DNA of 11,164 nt from Elusimicrobia bacterium RIFOXYB2_FULL_49_7 (GTDB lineage: Bacteria > Fibrobacterota > OXYB2-FULL-49-7), in the NCBI GenBank assembly GCA_001800515.1, contig MGVN01000068.1, positions 1 to 11,164 on the forward strand. Reading direction: 5' to 3'. The notes beneath the pieces are model-generated. The model had not been told where the DNA came from. It ran no database searches and worked only from the letters and a program-made list of their open reading frames with translations. Position numbers and translations under genes: made by a program. Positions 1-6,600 of the stretch are shown here, piece by piece (positions within the stretch are counted from its first letter, which is position 1; every line of letters starts with the position of its first letter).

Positions 1-88
1 TAACGAGACATTGCGAAGATTATGCGCAATTATATAAGACCGTGTGTATAGGTGTTAATTTCTATCCCTTTTCGCTTGCATCCTGTTA

Positions 89-121
89 ATTTTCTGTACT
101 CATGTTTTGAGTACAGAAAAT
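89..121. repeat. Perfect 14-bp inverted repeat with 5-nt loop
   Basis: The left arm ATTTTCTGTACTCA (89-102) is the exact reverse complement of the right arm TGAGTACAGAAAAT (108-121), with the loop TGTTT between them. The outer bases are T-rich on the 5' side and A-rich on the 3' side in both orientations. This is the reverse of an intrinsic terminator, which needs a 3' U-tract, so a terminator is unlikely. A DNA-binding site, a structured RNA or a mobile-element trace are all possible. It lies about 70 bases beyond the stop of the transposase relic. The function is unknown. Confidence 0.8.
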
Positions 122-187
122 GTCGGGATCCCTTACCAGGCGAATGTAACTATATTCCTGGAGCAGAAAGGTCTGTAAACAAATCGT

Positions 188-426
188 TTAAAAGATGATC
201 CCGGCTTGGTAGGATATTTGTTTGAAAGCTTGAACCCCGACCGAAATGAAAGTCGATATTCGCAGCGCCCGGCCATTCTCAAGGCGGTCATGAATAAAAT
301 CCATGCTCCAACGCTCGTTTGGCCTTGTTGCGGTCGCCCAAGAAACCCTGACGGCACTTCTTCTCTTTTTCTTGCATCTAAAACGCAGAGAAAGCCCCTC
401 CTTTCAATGAAAATTCTCTTTTCAGT
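188..426 (-). pseudogene. Decayed IS3-family transposase (OrfB) fragment
   Basis: Read on the minus strand, the frame from 403 down to the TAA at 190-188 gives 71 codons. They include KEGLSLR, a basic KKKRR run, then RPNERWSMDFIHD and LENGRALRIS. This is the typical start of the DDE integrase core of IS3-family OrfB (IS407-like subgroups), and the D of WSMDF would be the first catalytic aspartate. Just upstream, past an in-frame TGA at 406-404, other frames carry a match to the preceding KRVYRLY-type segment (for example TEKRIFIE), so at least one frameshift is present. The rest of the DDE core, OrfA and the terminal inverted repeats are not visible. Downstream of LRISTF the similarity fades. 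It is a dead remnant, not a functional element. The assignment rests on motif recall; a profile search would settle it. Confidence 0.72.
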
Positions 427-621
427 GAAAGGCTGCAATACCTTTGAAATCAAACATTTCAGCAGTTTAGTTATCGGGTAGAAGGTCAAATGAATCAGCG
501 AAGTAAAAAGGGGTAGGTTTTTGTTCTCTATTTATGAAGATCGAGAATTAACCAAGCCATTTCCGGTCAATGCGAGAGCATCCGAGTCATTTACCGTTAC
601 AAGGCAATTAAATAAATAAAG
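427..621. other. Intergenic stretch without a recognised gene
   Basis: Between the transposase relic and the next gene I see no coding region with a ribosome binding site. There is no clear hairpin followed by a T-run on the minus strand that would end the upstream small-protein transcript. Several short stops break every frame. Confidence 0.5.
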
Positions 622-831
622 TTATCTTTTTTGAAGAGAAACGCCTTGTCCGTTCCCCTCAAGCTCTACGATTCTCGCTTTCATCAATTGGATGACTTCG
701 ATTAGACCATCCACCTGATCATTATACTGTTTCAGAAAACTGTCATGCGTCTCTTTCGCACGGTAAAGATTCAGTTTAGCTTGAATGGTCTGCTGTATCA
801 AATTGTCTGGATTGAGTATTTGTTCTCCCAT
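622..831 (-). CDS. Small coiled-coil protein, function unknown
   Basis: This is a 69-residue soluble protein that I do not recognise. Almost the whole chain after the first ten residues is predicted helical and charged, with hydrophobic residues spaced as in a coiled coil (LIQQTIQ, LIEVIQLMKARIVELEG). It has no cysteines, signal peptide or membrane segment. The ATG at 831 is preceded by AAAGGA at a 5-base spacing, a good ribosome binding site that supports a real gene. It lies 47 bases downstream of the metallo-hydrolase gene on the same strand, with no terminator-like hairpin seen between them, so the two are probably co-transcribed. The gap is AT-rich. A structural or adaptor role by oligomerisation is only a guess from the coiled coil. 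Confidence 0.65.
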   Translation of the reverse strand: MGEQILNPDNLIQQTIQAKLNLYRAKETHDSFLKQYNDQVDGLIEVIQLMKARIVELEGNGQGVSLQKR

Positions 832-878
832 GTTGTTCCTTTCAATTAAAAAATATATTGATAAATTAAAAAAGGCTA

Positions 879-1964
879 TTAATAAATTGGAATAATTTCT
901 CCCACTGCCGGGATCCGAAGTCGGCCCGGTTGGAGTGGTTCCTTTTTCAGGTATCGTTTCAAGTCTAACCCCGGTGCCCCTGCCGGCTCGTCACCCAGCT
1001 GAAAAGCACCCCAATGATAGGGAATAAGGGTATGAGCATTCAAGTCATGAAAGGCTTGCACCATTTCCTCGACATTCATGTGGGAATAGTGCATGAACCA
1101 ACGCGGACGATAGGCACCCATGGGTAACAGCGCAAAGTCAATAGAGGGAAAGCGTTTGGCAAATTCCCGATAACCGATGAAATAGCCGCTGTCGCCTCCG
1201 ATATAAATCACCGTATGGGGTGTTTGAAGCAGAAAAGAACACCATAATGTCCGATTAGTTCTTTGGAAAATCCGACGCGACCAATGCTGAGCAGGCAGAC
1301 AGTAAACGACCGTGCTACTGTCGGCCTGGATGCTTTGCCACCAATCCATTTCCAACACCCGTTTCCGGTTCATATCCCGGATGCTTTCACGTAATCCAAG
1401 CGGCGCAAAAACCCGGCAACCGGCCGGCAGAGCTTGGATGGTCTTTTGATCAAGGTGGTCATAATGGTTATGGGTGATCAGGATGTTGAACATGGGGGCG
1501 ATTTGATCGATTTCCAGCATGGAAAAGGCGGGGTCCGTGCGACGTTTGGGAATCATGGCCCGATCGGACAAAATGGGGTCCACCAACCAATATACGCCGC
1601 TGATGCGAATGAGAAAGCTTGCATGACCTACCCAAACAAGGCAATCCCCAGGACCGAACTCCTTAAGCCGTTTCGGCAACTGCGGAAACACATCGGGTAG
1701 ATAAGCTTCCTCCTCTGCCGAAAAATCGGGTTTTTTATCTAAAACGCGCCATTTAAGCATATCCAAAAAACCTTTTTCCGGTAGAGGCATCCAGGGATTA
1801 AAATAGCGTCCTTTATTGACATGGGGGGCATACAGGGATGCGGAATCACACGCTTTCACGGCCGCCTGCCAACGCACCTCGCTGAAAAGGGTATCCGGTC
1901 CCTCTTTGGCAGCAAGGAGGGGAAGCGTACATAGAAGAAGCCATCTGGGAAAAGAGATGCGCAT
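879..1964 (-). CDS. Secreted metallo-beta-lactamase-fold hydrolase (NAPE-PLD/UlaG-like)
   Basis: This 361-residue protein belongs to the metallo-beta-lactamase superfamily, in the branch with NAPE-hydrolysing phospholipase D and UlaG (Lactamase_B_2 type). The metal-binding signature THNHYDHLD is at residues 164-172. Other matching landmarks are the WVGHASFLI strand near 111-119, VDPILSDRA near 128-136, PAQHW with H227, GGDSG with D258, and PYHWGAF with H317. These give a complete set of candidate ligands for two metal ions. The N-terminus (MRIS, then a hydrophobic WLLLCTLPLLAA stretch) looks like a signal peptide, so the enzyme likely acts outside the cytoplasmic membrane. The substrate cannot be read from sequence; phosphodiesters or lactones are typical of relatives. 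The ATG at 1964 has no clear Shine-Dalgarno, so the start is the weak point. It is transcribed away from dgt and probably together with the small gene that follows. Confidence 0.85.
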   Translation of the reverse strand: MRISFPRWLLLCTLPLLAAKEGPDTLFSEVRWQAAVKACDSASLYAPHVNKGRYFNPWMPLPEKGFLDMLKWRVLDKKPDFSAEEEAYLPDVFPQLPKRLKEFGPGDCLVWVGHASFLIRISGVYWLVDPILSDRAMIPKRRTDPAFSMLEIDQIAPMFNILITHNHYDHLDQKTIQALPAGCRVFAPLGLRESIRDMNRKRVLEMDWWQSIQADSSTVVYCLPAQHWSRRIFQRTNRTLWCSFLLQTPHTVIYIGGDSGYFIGYREFAKRFPSIDFALLPMGAYRPRWFMHYSHMNVEEMVQAFHDLNAHTLIPYHWGAFQLGDEPAGAPGLDLKRYLKKEPLQPGRLRIPAVGEIIPIY

Positions 1965-2056
1965 GATATTACAATATAGTAATCCCGGCTTGATGCAATC
2001 ATGTATTTTTCAGAGGGGGAATGGGAGCACTCACCCCTATTGATGAGGTAAAAACA

Positions 2057-3208
2057 ATGGAAAAATCCTTTAGAAAACTCCTGCTGAAAGCCGAAGAACA
2101 GCTGTCGCCTTTTGCCGCTCGAAGCGACAGAAGTCTGGGACGCCTTCGTAAAATGGAACGCGATCCTTTCCGCTTGGAATTTGCACGGGATGAAAACCGG
2201 ATCCTCCATTCGCCCCCCTTTCGCCGCCTAAAACATAAGACCCAGGTCTTTATGGCTCCGAACAATGACCATATTTGCACCCGCATGGAACATGTGCTTC
2301 ACGTTTCATCCGTTGCCATGGTCATGGGTTCCTGCCTGGGACTCAATCTTGATCTCATTTCCGCTATCGCCAAAGGCCATGATTTAGGCCACGCACCTTT
2401 CGGTCACGCAGGAGAATTTGCGTTGGACAAGGTACTGAAGGGATATGCCAAAGAGGCTTCGTTTATGCATGAAATCCATGGCTTGCGGGTAGTGGATTGC
2501 CTCACCAATTACGGCCACGGCTTGAATCTGACCTTTGAAGTCCGCGACGGTATCGTCTCCCACTGCGGTGAAAGTTTCGAACAGGAGATCCGGCCGGACC
2601 GCAACAAAGGGCCGGCTCAGCTGAAAATCAAAAAGGATCGGGCCGGATATCCGGCCACGTTGGAAGGATGTTTGGTCCGAATGGCGGATAAAGTGGCCTA
2701 TCTTGGCCGGGATCTGGAGGATGCATTTGAAGCTAAAGTGATCAACCGAAACGAGCTGCCCGCAGAAATCAAGGAAGGTCTCGGCGACAGCAACGGCAAA
2801 ATCATCGGTCGTTTGGTAAACGATATTGTCATGAACAGTGTAGAACGTGATGCCATCTGTCTGTCAAAAGAGGCCTTTTTATTGATGCGGCGGTTGAAAG
2901 AATTCAATTATGAACACATCTATCATGCCATGAATTATGCGGATCGGACCGGCTATATTATTGAAAGTTTGTTCAATGAATTAATCGATATTTTAATTCG
3001 TTCCCATGGCGGCCGGGAAAAACGGGAAAAGGAGCGTCTGATTCGCAATGCCGCCACACTGGGGGTCTTTTTTGATTTCATCAAAAATATCAATTATACG
3101 AATGAAACCGAAGATTATGAGATTGTTCGGGATTATATTGCCGGTATGACCGACAACTTTGCGCTAAGGACTTTTAACGAACTCTTTATGCCGCGATCAG
3201 TGGTTTAA
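2057..3208 (+). CDS. dgt: Deoxyguanosinetriphosphate triphosphohydrolase-like protein (dGTPase)
   Basis: This HD-superfamily enzyme probably hydrolyses dNTPs, classically dGTP to deoxyguanosine and triphosphate, and so tunes the DNA precursor pool. From the ATG at 2057 it has 383 residues. Motifs in order are the dGTPase-specific RRLKHKTQVF near 57-66, RMEH with H79, the metal pair H108-D109 in AKGHDLGHAPFGHAGE, a HCGE turn near 169-172, and RMADKVAYLGRDLEDA with D212 as the last metal ligand. The length and spacing fit the shorter bacterial dGTPase-like class rather than the roughly 500-residue E. coli Dgt, so the true preferred nucleotide is uncertain. An ATG at 2021 is also in frame, but its G-rich tract abuts the codon. 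The ATG at 2057 has GAGG at an 8-base spacing and starts where family homology begins. It is divergent from the metallo-hydrolase gene; I could not pick a convincing promoter in the 92-base gap. Confidence 0.9.
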   Translation: MEKSFRKLLLKAEEQLSPFAARSDRSLGRLRKMERDPFRLEFARDENRILHSPPFRRLKHKTQVFMAPNNDHICTRMEHVLHVSSVAMVMGSCLGLNLDLISAIAKGHDLGHAPFGHAGEFALDKVLKGYAKEASFMHEIHGLRVVDCLTNYGHGLNLTFEVRDGIVSHCGESFEQEIRPDRNKGPAQLKIKKDRAGYPATLEGCLVRMADKVAYLGRDLEDAFEAKVINRNELPAEIKEGLGDSNGKIIGRLVNDIVMNSVERDAICLSKEAFLLMRRLKEFNYEHIYHAMNYADRTGYIIESLFNELIDILIRSHGGREKREKERLIRNAATLGVFFDFIKNINYTNETEDYEIVRDYIAGMTDNFALRTFNELFMPRSVV

Positions 3209-3395
3209 CCGTGTCCCGTTGAAGCCGGACCGATAGAAAATTCAATCCTCGCCGGGAAAGGCAATCCTCTTTGGCCGCTTCCAGCATATCATGATGCCGA
3301 ACACGCTGACTTCCGCAATAATTAATGTTAATACGCGTTTTTTGCGGACACGTGGAAAACTGCTCGCATTGGGTACAATTCGTCTTATTCCACAT
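3186..3395 (-). CDS. Small cysteine-rich protein, putative metal binder
   Basis: This 69-residue protein has five cysteines. Four are near the N-terminus in the pattern C7-x2-C10-x5-C16-x10-C27, within NCTQCEQFSTCPQKTR and NYCG, and one is at C45. The first four could form a zinc ribbon or bind an iron-sulfur cluster. The rest is basic and soluble. The codons at 3401 (TTG), 3398 and 3395 (ATG) are consecutive possible starts. A perfect AAGGAGG at 3410-3404 sits 8 bases before the ATG at 3395, which is the best choice. The strong ribosome binding site and Cys pattern argue for a real gene despite its size. Its last 23 bases overlap the 3' end of dgt on the opposite strand. I do not recognise a named family. 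The upstream region has AT-rich TATATT-like sequences but no clear -35/-10 pair. Confidence 0.72.
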   Translation of the reverse strand: MWNKTNCTQCEQFSTCPQKTRININYCGSQRVRHHDMLEAAKEDCLSRRGLNFLSVRLQRDTVKPLIAA

Positions 3396-3530
3396 CATCA
3401 AATCCTCCTTAGCATGCCATATCGTGTGCTTTAGAATGTAATATATAACAATATATAGTGGGCAGGCATTACTTTAAGTTTATAACTAAAAGAATAAAAA
3501 GTCAAGCTCTATTATGATGAACCCAAGCCA

Positions 3531-3560
3531 TTGTCCCTTTTAGTGGTAAATTTGTATAAT
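3531..3560 (+). promoter_or_regulatory. Sigma70-like promoter for the polyprenol-P-mannosyltransferase gene
   Basis: The -35 TTGTCC (3531-3536) and a perfect -10 TATAAT (3555-3560) are separated by 18 bases. Transcription would start near 3567, leaving a leader of about 29 bases before the ATG at 3596. The surrounding region is AT-rich. The prediction is by consensus match only. Confidence 0.6.
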
Positions 3561-3595
3561 TTATAAACTTGTAAAGTTATTCGAAAGGTTTGATC

Positions 3596-4315
3596 ATGGA
3601 AAAAACGCTGGTCGTTGTTCCGACCTACAACGAAATCGAAAATATCGCGCTTCTCATTCCGGCCATCCGGTCAGCCTTGCCGGGAGCTCATGTACTGGTG
3701 GTAGATGATTCATCTCCGGACAACACCGGACAAGCGGTTACCCAACTGGCGGAAAAAAACAACGGCATTTTTCTGCTGACCCGACCGAAAAAAGAAGGGT
3801 TGGGACGAGCCTATGTCGCTGGTTTCAAATGGGCGCTTGAACGGGATTATGAATTAATCTTCGAAATGGACGCTGATTTCTCCCATGATCCTCATGCGCT
3901 GCCGCTTTTTATTCAGGAAATAAAAGACCAGGACATGATCATCGGTTCGCGATACCAGAAAGGGGTCAATGTCATCAACTGGCCCATGGGGCGGCTGCTT
4001 TTGAGCTGGACAGCCAACATGGTCTTCTCCCGACTCATTGCCGGTATGCCTCTGACCGACAGTACCGGTGGTTTCAAATGCTTTCGGCGAAAAGTATTGG
4101 ACGCCATTCACTTGGACAGCATCAGCTCGTCCGGTTATTCCTTTCAGATTGAAAGTAACTTTCTGGCCTGGAAACACGGTTTCCGGATCAAAGAAATACC
4201 CATCATTTTTACGGATCGTAGACGAGGGACCTCAAAGATGTCCTCGGCCATTGTACGGGAAGCACTGTTGCTCCTCTGGAAACTTCGAATCCGTTCCTTT
4301 TTCGGCCGCTTTTAA
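3596..4315 (+). CDS. Polyprenol monophosphomannose synthase-like GT2 glycosyltransferase
   Basis: This 239-residue family-2 glycosyltransferase closely follows the Dpm1 / polyprenol-phosphate mannose synthase pattern. Such enzymes move mannose (or another hexose) from GDP-mannose to a polyprenyl phosphate at the inner face of the cytoplasmic membrane. The N-terminal VVVPTYNEIENI and VVDDSSPDNT bind the nucleotide, MDADFSHDP has the DxD metal motif at 92-94, and DSTGGFKCF, the YSFQIE segment and the RRRGTSKMS basic loop near 208-216 are family landmarks. It lacks the C-terminal membrane domain found in some bacterial homologues, like the short soluble Dpm1 class. The ATG at 3596 has AAAGG at a 7-base spacing; an upstream in-frame TTG (3590) is less likely. 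It runs convergent with the radical SAM gene, the two stop codons being less than 20 bases apart. The exact sugar and lipid are not proven. Confidence 0.88.
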   Translation: MEKTLVVVPTYNEIENIALLIPAIRSALPGAHVLVVDDSSPDNTGQAVTQLAEKNNGIFLLTRPKKEGLGRAYVAGFKWALERDYELIFEMDADFSHDPHALPLFIQEIKDQDMIIGSRYQKGVNVINWPMGRLLLSWTANMVFSRLIAGMPLTDSTGGFKCFRRKVLDAIHLDSISSSGYSFQIESNFLAWKHGFRIKEIPIIFTDRRRGTSKMSSAIVREALLLLWKLRIRSFFGRF

Positions 4316-4332
4316 ACCGGCCGTGTTCCTGT

Positions 4333-5748
4333 TCACACCTTTTTTTTACGGAACAGGTTCTTCAGCACAAACAACCCATTTCGGACCATGAGACGAAATT
4401 GGGTGAAGGACCGAAGCCGGAGGAGGTGTTGCAATATTTTCCGGGGATTAAGATAATACGTCCGATAAGCCCATTTGAGAAGTCGTTCCATTTCCCGAAC
4501 ATCCATTTCCGGCAAATGATGCACCGGCGGGGAATAGATGCCATAAGCATCATAATCCGTGCAATCGATTAAGCCGCGCTCCTGTAACCAAGCATAAGCT
4601 TCGCTGCCGGGATAGGGTTTCAAGATATAGAATTTTGCAAAATCAGGATCCAGTTCTTTGGCAAATCGGACGGTTTCCCGTACCCGCTTGGAATTATCCC
4701 CCGGAAGACCGATAATGAAAAATCCCCAGGTTTCGAATCCGTTGGCCTTGGCCAGGGAAAAGGCCTTCCTCACCTTATCCATGGAAATCCCCTTTTTGGC
4801 CAACCGGAGAACTTCCTCGTTTCCGGATTCGACGCCGAATCCGACATTACGTACCTGAATGGATCGGAGCGCTTTGAGCATGGGATCATCCACAAAATCG
4901 GCGCGAATGCCGTTCATGAATTCAAAATGAACGTCATAATGCCGGGCACGAACCTGCTCGCAGAATTCCATGACCCGCTTCCGGTTGGCCGTAAAGGTGT
5001 CGTCCGCAATATGGATTTCGCGCACACCGAAATCCCGGACCAGCATGTCGATTTCTGAAAGGATGTTGTCCACGGAGCGCAGCCTTACCTTGCGTGTAAA
5101 AAGATGTTTGGTACAGCAGAAAGTGCAGTCTCCCGGACAACCGCGGGAAGTCATAATGGTGGCCACCGGCATATGAACCGCATTAGCAGGCGCAAAGCTT
5201 AAGGGAAATTTGAGTAATTTTCTATCCGGAACGGGAAAGGTGTCGATAGCCGGTTCCAGCGGCCTGGGCAGCGTGCGTATGAAGCGCCCATCTTGACGAT
5301 AAGCAAGTCCGGCCACCTCGTTGAAGATCTTGGAATCCGAGGCAATGCAATCAAGCCATAGGAGAAGGGTGCGTTCCCCTTCTCCTATGGCTGCAAAATC
5401 GAAACAGGGAAGGGCCGACACGGCTTCCGGTGCAGTCGTCGCATGAATACCGCCTAAAATGATAGGGACAGACGGGCAAAGATGTTTTACCAGGGTGGCC
5501 CATTTGACAGCATTGCCCAGCGTGGGTGTGGTAGCCGTCAGACCGACCGCATCGGGTTGAAAAGCAGAAAGAAGTTTCGTGAATCCGGATTCGTCCATTT
5601 TCTCGGAATCGATATCCACCAAACGAACAAGATGTCCCGCCTCCTGGGCCATGGTTCCCACATAGAGCAATCCCAACGGATGATACAACGGCGGCATATC
5701 GCAGCCGTATACTTTTTCCTGGGATGGATTGATGAGCAGAAGTTTCAT
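4333..5748 (-). CDS. B12-binding domain radical SAM protein
   Basis: This 471-residue protein has the class-B radical SAM layout: an N-terminal cobalamin-binding Rossmann domain (about 1-150, with GGIHATTAPEA at 99-109) followed by a radical SAM barrel. The cluster motif C204-x3-C208-x2-C211 lies in TSRGCPGDCTFC, with an extra C212. IADDTF (248-253), GVESGNEEVL and FFIIGLPGD match family landmarks. It lacks the DxHxxG lower-ligand histidine motif, as is common in this class. Such enzymes do methylations, ring formations or other radical chemistry on lipids, pigments or natural products. The substrate cannot be told here; envelope glycosyltransferases on both sides make a lipid or glycan plausible but unproven. 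The C-terminal helical tail (from about 420, with YYLNPRKI) is typical of BchE/hopanoid-type relatives. The ATG at 5748 has AGGA at a 7-base spacing. Just upstream lies a promoter and a terminator in the leader. Confidence 0.9.
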   Translation of the reverse strand: MKLLLINPSQEKVYGCDMPPLYHPLGLLYVGTMAQEAGHLVRLVDIDSEKMDESGFTKLLSAFQPDAVGLTATTPTLGNAVKWATLVKHLCPSVPIILGGIHATTAPEAVSALPCFDFAAIGEGERTLLLWLDCIASDSKIFNEVAGLAYRQDGRFIRTLPRPLEPAIDTFPVPDRKLLKFPLSFAPANAVHMPVATIMTSRGCPGDCTFCCTKHLFTRKVRLRSVDNILSEIDMLVRDFGVREIHIADDTFTANRKRVMEFCEQVRARHYDVHFEFMNGIRADFVDDPMLKALRSIQVRNVGFGVESGNEEVLRLAKKGISMDKVRKAFSLAKANGFETWGFFIIGLPGDNSKRVRETVRFAKELDPDFAKFYILKPYPGSEAYAWLQERGLIDCTDYDAYGIYSPPVHHLPEMDVREMERLLKWAYRTYYLNPRKILQHLLRLRSFTQFRLMVRNGLFVLKNLFRKKKV

Positions 5749-5762
5749 TTGTTGATCCTAAT

Positions 5763-5793
5763 AAAAAGGGCCCAGCATGATATCGCCGGACCC
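5763..5793 (-). terminator. Intrinsic terminator in the leader of the radical SAM gene
   Basis: On the minus strand GGGTCCGGCG (5793-5784) pairs with TGCTGGGCCC (5777-5768) around the loop ATATCA, and TTTTT (5767-5763) follows. Three of the ten pairs are G-U in minus-strand RNA but would be A-C mismatches in plus-strand RNA, so the structure is meant for minus transcription. It lies 61 bases past the glycosyltransferase stop but its T-run ends only 4 bases before the AGGA of the radical SAM gene. It may both end the upstream operon and attenuate the downstream gene. Confidence 0.75.
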
Positions 5794-5816
5794 ATTAGTA
5801 CATCCCTCTGCCGAAT

Positions 5817-5846
5817 AATATAGTCGTTGCATTTACAACACGTCAA
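5817..5846 (-). promoter_or_regulatory. Sigma70-like promoter for the radical SAM gene
   Basis: On the minus strand the -35 TTGACG (5846-5841) and -10 TATATT (5822-5817) are 18 bases apart; each matches consensus at five of six bases. The start site would be near 5810, giving a leader of about 62 bases that contains the terminator hairpin. The spacer holds the small inverted repeat GTTG-N6-CAAC, a possible operator. The prediction is by consensus match. Confidence 0.6.
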
Positions 5847-5853
5847 GCCTGAA

Positions 5854-6600
5854 TTAATGCCTTTTTGCAGCCAAATGATATTTTAGAAATACCTCCCATG
5901 CCGCAATAAAAGCTGCAGAAAAACCGCGCCATCCATCCAAGAATCCGGCCTTCAGGATCAAGCATTTGACGAGTCTGAAAAAGGAATGGGAACAGGCGTT
6001 AAACCAATTATGGAAACGCCCTCTGCCGCTTAATCGCGCTGATGCAACGACCGCAAATCGCTGAGCCTGTTGCACATGATCCGCAACCGTATCAAAAGTG
6101 TAATGCAGGATATCACCTTGTACCCGTTTCACAGAGGCGCCCGGCTCCATTATCACTCGATAATGTGGATTATGCCCGCCATATTTGCCTTTGCGCACAT
6201 CCCAAAGACGGATTTTCCGATCCGGATACCAGCCGCCGAATCGCAAAAACCGGCCCGCATAATTATTGCTTCGATTCATTTCATAGCCATCCGCATTCCA
6301 GTGCTGTTTCACGGAAAGGATCGATTGTTGCAAAGTATCAGACAAAAGCTCATCCGCATCGATAGAGAGTACATACGGATGAGATGCCTGCCGGACCGCA
6401 TAAATAATCTGCTCCACATAACCGTTAAAAGCGTGCTGCATGAATCGCACGCATGTCCGTCGGCAAATGGCCTCGGTCTGATCCGTTGAAAAGGAATCCA
6501 CCACGACAATCTCCTCCGCCACCGGAATAAGAGAATCAAGACAACGTTGAATCTTCGCCTCTTCGTTGAATGTAATGATAATCGCAGATAAGGATATCAT
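5854..6600 (-). CDS. Family 2 glycosyltransferase, LPS-core (WaaE/KdtX) type
   Basis: This 248-residue GT2 enzyme resembles the WaaE/KdtX group, which add a glucose-type sugar to the heptose of lipopolysaccharide core; the exact acceptor here is not known. Visible motifs are LSAIIITFNEE at the N-terminus, VVDSFSTDQT near 33-42, the metal-binding DADE at 81-84, and the group signature GGWYPDRKIRLW near 122-133. It has no signal peptide or clear membrane span and likely works at the cytoplasmic face of the inner membrane. Its ATG overlaps the TGA of the upstream GT4 gene (ATGA), and GGAG lies 6 bases before the ATG inside that gene, so the two are translationally coupled. It is followed by a promoter and terminator that separate it from the radical SAM gene. 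Confidence 0.88.
   Translation of the reverse strand: MISLSAIIITFNEEAKIQRCLDSLIPVAEEIVVVDSFSTDQTEAICRRTCVRFMQHAFNGYVEQIIYAVRQASHPYVLSIDADELLSDTLQQSILSVKQHWNADGYEMNRSNNYAGRFLRFGGWYPDRKIRLWDVRKGKYGGHNPHYRVIMEPGASVKRVQGDILHYTFDTVADHVQQAQRFAVVASARLSGRGRFHNWFNACSHSFFRLVKCLILKAGFLDGWRGFSAAFIAAWEVFLKYHLAAKRH

Noticed and set aside
206..481. Plus-strand open frame of 91 codons in the left intergenic region
   Set aside because: It has no recognisable domain and lies antisense to the IS3 transposase relic, whose motifs explain the conserved sequence.
133..489. Minus-strand open frame of 118 codons as an intact gene
   Set aside because: Its frame only partly follows the transposase; the recognisable core is in a different frame, so the open stretch is a by-product of a frameshifted relic.
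2021..2056. Twelve extra N-terminal residues for dgt from the ATG at 2021
   Set aside because: The G-rich tract touches the start codon, while the ATG at 2057 has a well-spaced GAGG and starts at the conserved region.
4303..4357. Bidirectional terminator between the convergent genes, from CGGCCG and CCTGTTC/GAACAGG repeats with a T8 run
   Set aside because: The T8 run lies inside the loop of the second hairpin and 16 bases after the first, so neither has the stem-then-U-tract layout.
5749..5853. Cobalamin riboswitch before the B12-binding radical SAM gene
   Set aside because: The leader from the predicted start is only about 62 bases and contains no B12-box-like sequence; cobalamin riboswitches are far longer.
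6042..6489. Long plus-strand open frames opposite the GT2 gene
   Set aside because: They are antisense shadows of a clear glycosyltransferase and have no domain or ribosome binding evidence.
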